Positions 47,123-54,126 of a stretch of DNA of 64,000 nt are shown in pieces. A program made the position numbers and the translations under genes. The stretch covers positions 1 to 64,000 of the forward strand of contig NZ_JADIJR010000009.1 in the NCBI RefSeq assembly GCF_017355365.1, written 5' to 3'. Below the pieces are notes generated by a model, which saw only the letters and a list, made by a program, of their open reading frames with translations, did no database searches and was not told where the DNA came from. The first letter of the stretch is position 1. Each line of letters begins with the position of its first letter. The DNA comes from Microbacterium sp. SD291 (GTDB lineage Bacteria > Actinomycetota > Actinomycetes > Actinomycetales > Microbacteriaceae).

Positions 47123-48190
47123 TCAGCGCCGCCGGCGCACCCCGTCGGCGAGCAGCGCGAGCGCCGTGGTCGTCGCCTCCCACCCCATGCAGGCGTCGGT
47201 CACGCTCTGTCCGTGGACCAGATCGGCCGGGCCACGCGCGACATCGAGATTCTGGGCGCCGGCGACGAGATTGCTCTCCAGCATCACCCCGGCGATCGCG
47301 GCGCCGTCCACGGCGATCTGCTCCGCGAGGTCGGCGGCGACCTCCGCCTGCCGGACGTGATCCTTGCCGCTGTTGCCGTGGCTCGCGTCGACGACGAGCC
47401 GATCGGCCAGCCCGGCGGCGGAGAGCCGTTCGGCCGCCCGCCGAACCTGAGCGGCGTCGTAGTTCGGACCGTCGGCGCCGCCGCGCAGGATGATCGCCGT
47501 ATCGGGGTTGCCCGTGGTGGTCACGAGGCTCGCCCGCCCGTCGGCGCCGATGCCGAGGAACGCCTGCGGAGCGGATGCCGCGGCGGCTGCGTCGAGCGCG
47601 ACCTGGAGGCCGCCGTCGGTGCCGTTCTTGAACCCGATCGGCATCGACAGGCCCGAGGCGAGCTGCCGGTGGATCTGGCTCTCGGTCGTACGCGCCCCGA
47701 TGGCGCCCCAGCTGATCAGGTCGGCGGTGTACTGCGGGCTGATCGGCTCGAGGAACTCGGTGGCGCACGGCATCCCCAGAGCGGTGACGTCACGGAGGAA
47801 CGCACGCGCCATCCGGAGCCCGGCCTGGATGTCGTGGCTGCCGTCGAGGTGAGGGTCGTTGATCAGGCCCTTCCAGCCGACCGTGGTCCGCGGCTTCTCG
47901 AAGTAGGTGCGCATGACGATGAGCAGGTCGTCGCGGTGCCTCTCCGCCTCACGGACCAGGCGTCCCGCGTACTCCAGCCCCGCCTCCGGGTCGTGGATCG
48001 AGCACGGACCCACGACGACCAGCAGGCGGTCGTCCTCGCCGGAAGCGATCCGTCGGATCTCGTCCCGAGTGCGGGCGACCAGAGCAGCACGCCCCTCGCC
48101 CACCGGCAGCTCGGCCGAGATCTCGGCGGGTGACGGGATGGTGGTGAAGCCGGCGACGTGCAGGTCGGCCGTGGCGTCGATCGTGTTCAT
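47123..48190 (-). CDS. aroG: 3-deoxy-7-phosphoheptulonate (DAHP) synthase, class I
   Basis: This 355-residue enzyme joins phosphoenolpyruvate and erythrose 4-phosphate, the first step of the shikimate pathway. It matches the AroF/G/H group: VVVGPCSIHDPEAGLEYA (about 58-75), RTYFEKPRTTVGWKGLINDPHLDGS (about 93-117), EFLEPISPQYTADLISWGAIGARTTESQ, GFKNGTDGG and DASHGNSGKDH. The metal Cys (GPCS), His and Asp residues are present. Its message begins with an aromatic-rich leader peptide and attenuator (48209-48350), so control by aromatic amino acids is likely. GGACAGGAC lies just before ATG 48190. Confidence 0.95.
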   Translation of the reverse strand: MNTIDATADLHVAGFTTIPSPAEISAELPVGEGRAALVARTRDEIRRIASGEDDRLLVVVGPCSIHDPEAGLEYAGRLVREAERHRDDLLIVMRTYFEKPRTTVGWKGLINDPHLDGSHDIQAGLRMARAFLRDVTALGMPCATEFLEPISPQYTADLISWGAIGARTTESQIHRQLASGLSMPIGFKNGTDGGLQVALDAAAAASAPQAFLGIGADGRASLVTTTGNPDTAIILRGGADGPNYDAAQVRRAAERLSAAGLADRLVVDASHGNSGKDHVRQAEVAADLAEQIAVDGAAIAGVMLESNLVAGAQNLDVARGPADLVHGQSVTDACMGWEATTTALALLADGVRRRR

Positions 48191-48208
48191 GGGTCCTGTC
48201 CTGGTGAG

Positions 48209-48324
48209 GGCGGGCCCGATGCAGAGCCCGCCGAAACGGCGAAGGGCAGAGCGGAATGCTCTGCCCTGTCGGCTCTGAAGGTGTCGATGCGCGTCAGTCC
48301 CGCGACGGCCCCTCCAGAGCCGAC
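48209..48324 (-). promoter_or_regulatory. Transcription attenuator of the DAHP synthase gene
   Basis: On the minus strand four pairing elements follow one another. Strand 1 (48324-48311), inside the leader peptide frame, pairs with strand 2 (48281-48268) over 14 positions with one wobble. Directly next, AGGGCAGAGC (48267-48258) pairs with GCTCTGCCCT (48252-48243) over 10 perfect bp: the terminator-like hairpin. A further 7-bp hairpin (48232-48226 with 48215-48209) precedes the ribosome site. Strand 2 also holds CAGAGC(C), which can pair with GCTCTG of the terminator arm or GGCTCTG further down. Such exclusive pairing is the mark of ribosome-dependent attenuation. Confidence 0.75.
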
Positions 48325-48350
48325 TCGAAATACGCATACCAACGGGTCAT
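48294..48350 (-). CDS. Aromatic leader peptide of the DAHP synthase gene
   Basis: This 18-residue frame reads MTRWYAYFESALEGPSRD. Codons 4-8 contain Trp, Tyr, Tyr and Phe: all three aromatic amino acids made from the shikimate pathway that the next gene starts. A ribosome waiting at these codons would cover strand 1 of the attenuator, which begins at codon 9. The ATG has a weak site (GGTCTTCTCC has no clear Shine-Dalgarno), so a near-leaderless start is possible. It ends 103 bases before the DAHP synthase start. Confidence 0.8.
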   Translation of the reverse strand: MTRWYAYFESALEGPSRD

Positions 48351-48378
48351 GGAGAAGACCCTACCTCACACTGGGGCC

Positions 48379-48825
48379 TCAGCTGATCGCGAGCCGGATC
48401 CGCTCGGCGAGGAACTCCCGGTTCGCGTCGGTGAGCTCGAGCAGCGCGTAGGCCGTCGGCCACATGGTGCCTTCGTCCAGGTTCGAGATCGACTCGAACC
48501 CGAAGGTGCCGTAGCGCACCTTGAACTTGCTGGCCGGCTGGAAGAAGCAGAGCACCTTGCCGTCCCTGCCCCAGGCCGGCATCCCGTAGTACGTGCGCGG
48601 GACCAGCTCGGGAGCGACCTCGGAGACGAGCTCGTGGAGTCCCAGGGCGACCGCGCGATCGGCATCCGTGAGCTTCTCGACCGCCGCCTTGATGTCGGCC
48701 TCGCCTTCGGCGCGGATTTCTTCCGGCGTCTTCTTCGCCCGTGAGCGCGCGGTGCGCTTCTCGGCCGCGGCGGCCTTCATCGCCTCGCGCTCCTCGGCGG
48801 TGAAGTTCTTCTCGTTGTCAGCCAT
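48379..48825 (-). CDS. DUF1801 domain protein
   Basis: This 148-residue protein has a charged coiled N-terminus (about 1-45, EEREAMKAAAAEKRTARSRAKK) and a DUF1801/YdhG-like domain (about 50-148), with LHELVSEVAPELVPRTYYGMPAWGRDGKVLCFF and the YGTFGFESISNLDEGTMWPTAYAL block. Homologues have the frataxin-like fold; the function is not known. AAGGGAG precedes the ATG well, so start 48825 is firm. Confidence 0.85.
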   Translation of the reverse strand: MADNEKNFTAEEREAMKAAAAEKRTARSRAKKTPEEIRAEGEADIKAAVEKLTDADRAVALGLHELVSEVAPELVPRTYYGMPAWGRDGKVLCFFQPASKFKVRYGTFGFESISNLDEGTMWPTAYALLELTDANREFLAERIRLAIS

Positions 48826-48959
48826 GATGGCTCCCTTTCCTGGACGACCTGCCCTGATGACTTCAGCGTACGGATGCCGCCGCGTGCCGCGCTTCTCGAT
48901 TCGTGATCGATCCTCGGGCTCGTCCGGCCGCCGTGACGCGGCCGGATAGGGTGTGAGCC

Positions 48960-49382
48960 ATGGACATGCGCGTCGCAGCATATGCCGTCGTCACCGATGA
49001 CGCCGGCCGGATCCTGCTGGCGCGCTGGACCGAGGGCCGTCGTCTGGCGTGGACGATGCCCGGTGGCGGGCTCGAGCCGGGTGAGGCGCCGGAGGATGCC
49101 GTGCGCCGTGAGCTGCGCGAAGAGACCGGCTACTCGGTGAAGGTCGGCGAGCTCCTCGGCATCCACTCCCGTGTGATCCCGGCGAGCCAGCGGGTGCACA
49201 AGGCGGACGAGCCGCTGCACACCCTGCGCATCGTCTACCGCGCCACCGTCACGGGAGGCCGGTTGCGGTTCGAGGTCGGCGGTTCGACCGACATGGCGGA
49301 GTGGTTCTCCCGCAAGGCCGTCGCCGAGCTGCAGCGGGTGAAGCTCGTCGACATCGCCCTGCGGATGGCTGGCGTGTTCTAG
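48960..49382 (+). CDS. Nudix hydrolase
   Basis: This 140-residue protein has a complete Nudix box at about 36-58 (GGGLEPGEAPEDAVRRELRE then ETGY), with the Glu residues that hold Mg2+. It hydrolyses nucleoside diphosphates linked to another group; the substrate is unknown. TAGGGT at 48947-48952 ends 7 bases before the ATG, so the message is probably leaderless. The stop overlaps the end of the convergent ybaK gene by four bases. Confidence 0.92.
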   Translation: MDMRVAAYAVVTDDAGRILLARWTEGRRLAWTMPGGGLEPGEAPEDAVRRELREETGYSVKVGELLGIHSRVIPASQRVHKADEPLHTLRIVYRATVTGGRLRFEVGGSTDMAEWFSRKAVAELQRVKLVDIALRMAGVF

Positions 49383-49876
49383 GGGCGGGACTCCTCCGGC
49401 ACCGAGATGTCGGCGACGGTCGCGCCGTAGGCGGCGATCAGGTCGTCAGCGCCGACGAACAGGCTGTATCCGTGGGAGCCTGCGCCCATCGCGATCCGCT
49501 GTCCGACGATCGACTCATCGGCATAGATCGGCCAGTCGGTGCTGCTCCCGATCGGAACGATCGTGCCGCGTTCGTATCCGGTCGCAGCGAAGGCGAGCTC
49601 GGGCTCGGGCAGGCGCAGCTTGTTCACTCCGACGACCGTGCGCAGCTTCGGCCACGAGATCGACCGCCCCCCTGGTACCAGCGCGAAGAGGTAGGTGTCG
49701 TCCGAGCGCTTGACGACGAGAGTCTTCACGATTCCCGACGGCAGGATGCCGAGCAGCTCGGCCGCCTCGACGAGGCTCCCGGCCGCAGGGCGCTCGCGGA
49801 TCTCGATGTCGAGGCCGCGGGAGGCCGCAGCATCCAGAACCCGCGAATGCAGCTCGACGCCCGCGTCCGCGCTCAC
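49379..49876 (-). CDS. YbaK/EbsC family aminoacyl-tRNA deacylase
   Basis: This 165-residue protein of the YbaK/ProX fold probably clears mischarged tRNA (for example Cys-tRNA-Pro). Visible features are the Lys in GIVKTLVVKRSDDTYLFALVPGGRSIS (about 48-74), and the C-terminal YADESIVGQRIAMGAGSHGYSLFVGADDLI (about 118-147). The deacylase lysine in the IVKTL motif is present. ATG overlaps the stop of the upstream gene by four bases. Confidence 0.88.
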   Translation of the reverse strand: MSADAGVELHSRVLDAAASRGLDIEIRERPAAGSLVEAAELLGILPSGIVKTLVVKRSDDTYLFALVPGGRSISWPKLRTVVGVNKLRLPEPELAFAATGYERGTIVPIGSSTDWPIYADESIVGQRIAMGAGSHGYSLFVGADDLIAAYGATVADISVPEESRP

Positions 49877-50373
49877 GCGTCTGGGGCGGAGAGCGGGTCG
49901 TCAGCGACCCAGAGCTCGTCGTCGGCGCGCAGCGTCTGCCAGGCGGCGTACAGCACGCCGACCGCGGCGGCGGCACCGAGGATGAGCGCGATGACCGAGC
50001 CGAGGCCGGGGCCCTTCTTCTCCGGGACGGTCGCCTTGCGCACCGTGTTCATGACGCCGTGACGCTTCGAGTTCGCGACATCCCACGCCGACAGGGCGGT
50101 GCCGACGACGCCGCCGACGATCGGGACGACCTTGTCATCGACGACGTGCTTGCCGAATCGCACTCCCTGGTCGACGACCGGGGCCACACGCCGGTTGATC
50201 GTGTCCTGCACGACGGGGGCGACCTGCTCACGACCGAAGTTGCCGAGCTGACGGCCGGCTTCGCGGGCGACATCCGCCGCGTGACCGACCAGAACCTGCT
50301 GCGCCTCCCAGAGGTGGTTCGCGTCCTCCTGCAGACGACGCAGTTCCTTCTTCCGCTTGCGGCTGACGCTCAC
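49873..50373 (-). CDS. Membrane-linked protein of unknown function
   Basis: This protein of about 166 residues has a basic start (SVSRKRKKELRRLQEDANHL), a helical region with repeated hydrophobic turns (about 25-110, with GNFGREQVAPVVQDTINRRVAPVV), and one membrane helix near 135-157 (LGSVIALILGAAAAVGVLYAAW). The family is not recognised. The start is GTG 50373 with AGGAGAG 5 bases upstream; the longer frame to 50418 lacks a ribosome site. It is coupled to the deacylase gene by ATGA. Confidence 0.72.
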   Translation of the reverse strand: MSVSRKRKKELRRLQEDANHLWEAQQVLVGHAADVAREAGRQLGNFGREQVAPVVQDTINRRVAPVVDQGVRFGKHVVDDKVVPIVGGVVGTALSAWDVANSKRHGVMNTVRKATVPEKKGPGLGSVIALILGAAAAVGVLYAAWQTLRADDELWVADDPLSAPDA

Positions 50374-50519
50374 GATGCTCTCCTGTCGTTGTGGAGTACG
50401 GATTCCCCATCTTGCCACGGCTGCCTGGAAGGGAGGAGGGAAATGCCGAACCCTTGCGTGAACCGGCGATCAGCGCTAGATCCGGGCGAACTCACCGGAA
50501 GCTCTGCGAGAATGAGGGC

Positions 50520-51077
50520 ATGGCTCACGCTTCCCACGTCGCAACTCTGCACACCAACCACGGTGACATCGTCATCAACCTCTTCGGCGACCACGCCCCG
50601 AAGACGGTCAAGAACTTCGTCGGCCTGGCCGACGGCACCCAGGCATGGACCGACCCCGCCACCGGCAAGCCGGGCGAGGGGCCGCTGTACAAGGACGTCA
50701 TCTTCCACCGGATCATCCCCAACTTCATGATCCAGGGCGGCGACCCGCTCGGTCAGGGCGTCGGCGGACCCGGCTACAACTTCAACGACGAGATCCACCC
50801 GGAGCTCAACTTCAACGATCCTTACATCCTCGCGATGGCGAACGCCGGCCAGCGCCGCAACGCGATCACGGGTGAGCTCGAGGGCACCAACGGCTCGCAG
50901 TTCTTCATCACCACCGACCCCACCCCGTGGCTGATGGGCAAGCACACCGTCTTCGGCGAGGTCGCCGACGACGCGTCCAGGGCCGTCGTCGACGCGATCG
51001 CCGCAGTGCCGACCGCCGCCGGCGACCGCCCGGTCGCACCGGTCGTGCTGCAGTCGATCGACGTCGTCGCAGCCTGA
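50520..51077 (+). CDS. ppiA: Cyclophilin-type peptidyl-prolyl isomerase
   Basis: This 185-residue cytoplasmic cyclophilin has the family blocks FHRIIPNFMIQGGDPLGQGVGGPGY (about 61-85; Arg and Phe of the active site), MANAGQRRNAITGELEGTNGSQFFIT (about 105-130) and TPWLMGKHTVFGEV (about 134-147). It lacks a signal peptide. It corresponds to Rv0009 of M. tuberculosis near the same kinase cluster. Confidence 0.96.
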   Translation: MAHASHVATLHTNHGDIVINLFGDHAPKTVKNFVGLADGTQAWTDPATGKPGEGPLYKDVIFHRIIPNFMIQGGDPLGQGVGGPGYNFNDEIHPELNFNDPYILAMANAGQRRNAITGELEGTNGSQFFITTDPTPWLMGKHTVFGEVADDASRAVVDAIAAVPTAAGDRPVAPVVLQSIDVVAA

Positions 51078-51099
51078 CGACAGCTTCTGGCCGATCCGG

Positions 51100-51987
51100 A
51101 TGACCACGCCTGAGTTCTCGGACAACCGCGACAACTTCTGCTACCGGCATCCGGATCGGCAGAGCTTCGTGCTCTGCCAGCGCTGCCTGCGCACCATCTG
51201 CCCCGAGTGCCAGACCCAGGCGCCCGTCGGCGTGATCTGCCCCGAGTGCATGGCCGCGGAGCGCAAGAACCGCACCCCTGCCCAGAAGCGCGCCGCGCGC
51301 CGCTGGGGCGGTGGCGGCGCCGTCACCGCCGTCCGCAGCGGCAAGCCGGTCGTCACGTATGCGCTCCTCGCGGTGACCTCCTTCATCGGGCTGCTCCAGC
51401 TGATCCCCGGGCTCGGCGGCGAGATCACGTCGCAGCTGCTGTTCAACGCCGTCTTCCTTTACCCGAACATCACCGTGTACGCGTTCGAGCCCTGGCGACT
51501 GCTCACCGTGCTGTTCGTGCACGGCGGCTTCATCCATCTCGCGCTGAACATGCTCGCGCTGTGGATGCTCGGGCAGAGCCTCGAGCCCATGCTCGGGCGC
51601 GCCCGCTTCCTCGCGCTCTACCTGATCAGCGGTCTCGGCGGTTCCGTCGCCGTTGCCCTGATCGCGCCCGGCGTCTCGACGGTCGGCGCCTCCGGGGCGA
51701 TCTTCGGCCTGATGGCGGCGCTGCTCATCATCGGCCGCCACATCGGTGCGAACGTCACCGGAATCCTGGTGATCCTCGGCATCAACTTCGCCTTCAGCTT
51801 CTTCGTGAGCGGCATCGCCTGGCAGGCGCACCTCGGCGGTGCGGTCATCGGCGCCCTGATCGCCTTCGTCCTCACCCGCACACGCCGCCGCGAACAGCGC
51901 GTCTGGCAGATGGTTCTTCTCGCGGCCATCACCATTCTGTTGATGATCTTCGTGCTGGTCGTCCCGCCGCTGCTGATTTTGTCCTGA
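51100..51987 (+). CDS. Rhomboid family intramembrane serine protease
   Basis: This 295-residue protein has an N-terminal B-box-like zinc region (CYRHPDRQSFVLCQRCLRTICPECQ and ICPECM, about 12-50) and a rhomboid domain of six or seven helices. The catalytic Ser lies in STVGASGAIFGLMA (GASG, about 197-200) and the His in IAWQAHLGGAVIGAL (about 245). HGGFIHLALNMLALWMLG is the conserved second block. ATG at 51100 is 22 bases after the PPIase stop, so cotranscription is likely. Confidence 0.93.
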   Translation: MTTPEFSDNRDNFCYRHPDRQSFVLCQRCLRTICPECQTQAPVGVICPECMAAERKNRTPAQKRAARRWGGGGAVTAVRSGKPVVTYALLAVTSFIGLLQLIPGLGGEITSQLLFNAVFLYPNITVYAFEPWRLLTVLFVHGGFIHLALNMLALWMLGQSLEPMLGRARFLALYLISGLGGSVAVALIAPGVSTVGASGAIFGLMAALLIIGRHIGANVTGILVILGINFAFSFFVSGIAWQAHLGGAVIGALIAFVLTRTRRREQRVWQMVLLAAITILLMIFVLVVPPLLILS

Positions 51988-52011
51988 TCGAGAGTTGTTA
52001 ACAGGGTTGTG

Positions 52012-52069
52012 CACCGGTGTGAATAACACCGGTGTAATTCTCCCCAGCTGTGGACAAGCCTGTGGATAA
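52012..52069. promoter_or_regulatory. DnaA-box pair and CACCGGTG repeats in a convergent gap
   Basis: Between the convergent rhomboid and crgA genes lie two CACCGGTG palindromes (52012-52019, 52027-52034), then TGTGGACAA (52049-52057) and a perfect DnaA box TGTGGATAA (52061-52069), 12 bases apart. A TGTTAACA palindrome lies just before (51997-52004). No promoter is expected in this gap, so the boxes may serve DnaA titration or reactivation rather than transcription. Confidence 0.6.
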
Positions 52070-52092
52070 CTCCCCCATGCTCACGGCATGGA

Positions 52093-52121
52093 AAAGGCTC
52101 CTCGGAAACCGAGGAGCCTTT
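52093..52121. terminator. Bidirectional terminator between rhomboid and crgA genes
   Basis: A perfect 13-bp stem (52093-52105 with 52109-52121) around AAA has A-rich and T-rich flanks, giving a T-tract on the minus strand after crgA and TTTCTC on the plus strand. Confidence 0.85.
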
Positions 52122-52141
52122 CTCAGAAGAGGGGAGGGCGG

Positions 52142-52381
52142 TCAGCGCCAGCGCGTGGTCATCAGGAAGCCGATCAGGGCGATGCCGAGGCCGATCGCGA
52201 GGTTCCAGTTGCCGAGGCCCGGGATCGGTATCGTGCTGCCCGAGATGTAGAAGACGAGGATCCACGCCAGGCCCAGCAGCATGAAGCCGACCATGACCGG
52301 CTTGAACCACACCGCGTTGGGCGCGGCGTCGCCTTCCGAGCGCGGGGCTTCGGGTTCTTCGATCTTGCGGTCACGTGCCAT
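52142..52381 (-). CDS. crgA: Cell division protein CrgA
   Basis: This 79-residue protein has two helices (about 28-46, PVMVGFMLLGLAWILVFYI, and 56-75) and the CrgA pattern NAVWFKPVMVGFM and IPGLGNWNLAIGLG. CrgA helps recruit FtsI and other division parts in actinobacteria. TACAAT ends 6 bases before the ATG on the minus strand, which points to a leaderless message. The place beside the pknB cluster is conserved. Confidence 0.95.
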   Translation of the reverse strand: MARDRKIEEPEAPRSEGDAAPNAVWFKPVMVGFMLLGLAWILVFYISGSTIPIPGLGNWNLAIGLGIALIGFLMTTRWR

Positions 52382-52464
52382 TCCGACATTGTACCCATGA
52401 CTGGTCTGGCCCACCCAAGCGGCCCTCTCCCTTCCGCGTCCTCGGTGCGAGATAGGATCGCGCC

Positions 52465-53259
52465 ATGACCGCATCCGCCGTGCATCCGGCACGACGTTCG
52501 CGTCCCCGCGGACCCCGGTCCAGGGCCACCTTCGCGAGCGTCCTCGGGGAGCTGCTGCTCACCGCCGGCGTGGTCGTGCTCCTCTTCGTGGCCTGGCAGA
52601 TGTGGATCGGCGACATCATCATCGATGCGCAGAAGAACGACGAAGGGGCCGCGATCGCCCGGGAATGGGCGGATGCGCCGGCACCGGAGCCGCCGCCTCT
52701 GGTCGAGACCGGCGACGGAACCACCCACTACGAGCCCGTCATCCCCCAGGCTCCGGCCGAGACCGAGCAGCTGGGGCTGATGCGCGTCCCGCGCTTCGGC
52801 ACGGACTACGTGAAGGGCATCTACGGCGGCACCAGCCGTGCCCGCACGCTCGATCATCTCGGCATCGGCGTCTACGACGGCTCGAAGATGCCAGGGGAGA
52901 TCGGCAACTTCTCCCTGGCCGGACACCGCACCACCTGGGGCAAGCCCTTCAACCAGCTCGACAAGTTGCAGCTGAACGATGCGATCGTCGTCGAGACGCC
53001 CGACGGCTGGTACACCTACCGGTTCCGCAATCTCGAATACGTCACGCCGAGCCGGACCGAGGTGCTGCTCGACGTGCCGCAGATGCCCGGCGCTGTCACC
53101 GGTGAGCGCTACATCACCCTCACCGCCTGCTCGCCGCTGTACTCCCTGGCCGAGCGCATCATCGCGTACGGGGTGTTCGAGAGCTTCCAGCCGCGCGCGG
53201 AGGGACCGCCGACGGCGCTGACCGATCCTCCGCCGCCGCCGGCCGCACCCTCGGTGTAG
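52465..53259 (+). CDS. srtE: Class E sortase
   Basis: This 264-residue membrane transpeptidase has a helix near 28-50, a Pro-rich spacer, and a sortase domain with catalytic His154 (SLAGHRTTWGKPF), Cys222 (TLTACSPLYS) and Arg231. Class E sortases cleave LAxTG and link proteins to peptidoglycan; the surface protein at the window start carries LAATGG. TAGGAT at 52453-52458 ends 6 bases before the ATG, so the transcript is probably leaderless. The gene lies next to crgA, as in many actinobacteria. Confidence 0.95.
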   Translation: MTASAVHPARRSRPRGPRSRATFASVLGELLLTAGVVVLLFVAWQMWIGDIIIDAQKNDEGAAIAREWADAPAPEPPPLVETGDGTTHYEPVIPQAPAETEQLGLMRVPRFGTDYVKGIYGGTSRARTLDHLGIGVYDGSKMPGEIGNFSLAGHRTTWGKPFNQLDKLQLNDAIVVETPDGWYTYRFRNLEYVTPSRTEVLLDVPQMPGAVTGERYITLTACSPLYSLAERIIAYGVFESFQPRAEGPPTALTDPPPPPAAPSV

Positions 53260-53320
53260 GTTGTGGAGAGCGACGGAGCCGCTTAACAACGCAGCCGCTC
53301 AGGAACAGGGAGAGAGACCG

Positions 53321-53476
53321 ATGTACGCCGCAATCTGGCGCCTGCTGCCCGGCCCGTGGTGGCTCCGGCTCCTCATCGTCCTCGTACTCGTCGCCGCGAT
53401 CCTGTACCTGCTGTTCTTGCACGTCTTCCCCTGGGTGAGCCCGCTCATCACCCCCGGTGAGGTCGATCTCGAATGA
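53321..53476 (+). CDS. Small single-pass membrane protein
   Basis: This 51-residue protein reads MYAAIWRLLPGPWWLRLLI at its start, continues with a helix (VLVLVAAILYLLFLHVFPWV) and ends ITPGEVDLE. GGGAGAGAG precedes the ATG. It sits between srtE and the amidotransferase gene, whose ATG overlaps its stop. Similar tiny proteins stand at this place in related genomes as far as I recall; the function is unknown. Confidence 0.82.
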   Translation: MYAAIWRLLPGPWWLRLLIVLVLVAAILYLLFLHVFPWVSPLITPGEVDLE

Positions 53477-54108
53477 CCAGGGTGCTCGTCGTGGACAACC
53501 ACGACAGCTTCGTGCACACGCTCGTCGGCTACCTGCGGGAGCTCGGCGCCGAGGTCGAGCTCATCGAGTCGGATGCGACGGACGCCGCGGGCCTCGAGTC
53601 CCTGCTTCCCGCGTTCGACGCGGTGCTCCTTTCCCCCGGTCCTGGCACGCCGGCCGACGCCGGCGCCTCCCTCGACGCGGTGCGCGTCGCCGCAGCGCTG
53701 CGGATGCCGCTGCTCGGCGTCTGCCTCGGCCATCAGACGATCGGCGAGGCGTTCGGCGCGCCGGTGACCGAGGCCCCAGAGCTCATGCACGGGATGGTGT
53801 CCTCGGTGACGCATGACGGCTCCGCGCTGTTCGACGGCATCCCCTCGCCGTTCGACGCCGGCCGCTATCACTCGCTCGCGCTCGCGGCATCCGCTCTTCC
53901 CCCCGAGCTCACTGTCACCGCCCGCACCGACAGCGGGACCGTGATGGCGCTCGCGCACACCGAGCTGCCGATCCTCGGGGTGCAGTTCCACCCCGAGAGC
54001 GTGCTCACCGAGGGCGGCTACAGGCTGCTCGCGAACTGGCTCGCGCTGTGCGGAGACGCGGATGCCGTGGCGCGCGCAGCGCGGCTGCATCCGCTCTCCC
54101 GGGGCTGA
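53473..54108 (+). CDS. trpG: Class I glutamine amidotransferase, TrpG/PabA type
   Basis: This 211-residue subunit frees ammonia from glutamine for anthranilate or aminodeoxychorismate synthase. It has VVDNHDSFVHTLVGYLRELG (6-25), the oxyanion loop SPGPGTP (about 54-60), the nucleophile Cys in LGVCLGHQ (about 81-88) and His-Glu in GVQFHPESVLTEGG (about 173-186). No chorismate-using subunit is nearby, so the partner cannot be told; the gene holds the same place as trpG (Rv0013c) beside pknB in mycobacteria. Confidence 0.93.
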   Translation: MTRVLVVDNHDSFVHTLVGYLRELGAEVELIESDATDAAGLESLLPAFDAVLLSPGPGTPADAGASLDAVRVAAALRMPLLGVCLGHQTIGEAFGAPVTEAPELMHGMVSSVTHDGSALFDGIPSPFDAGRYHSLALAASALPPELTVTARTDSGTVMALAHTELPILGVQFHPESVLTEGGYRLLANWLALCGDADAVARAARLHPLSRG

Positions 54109-54126
54109 GCCGCAGAACGCGAGGCG

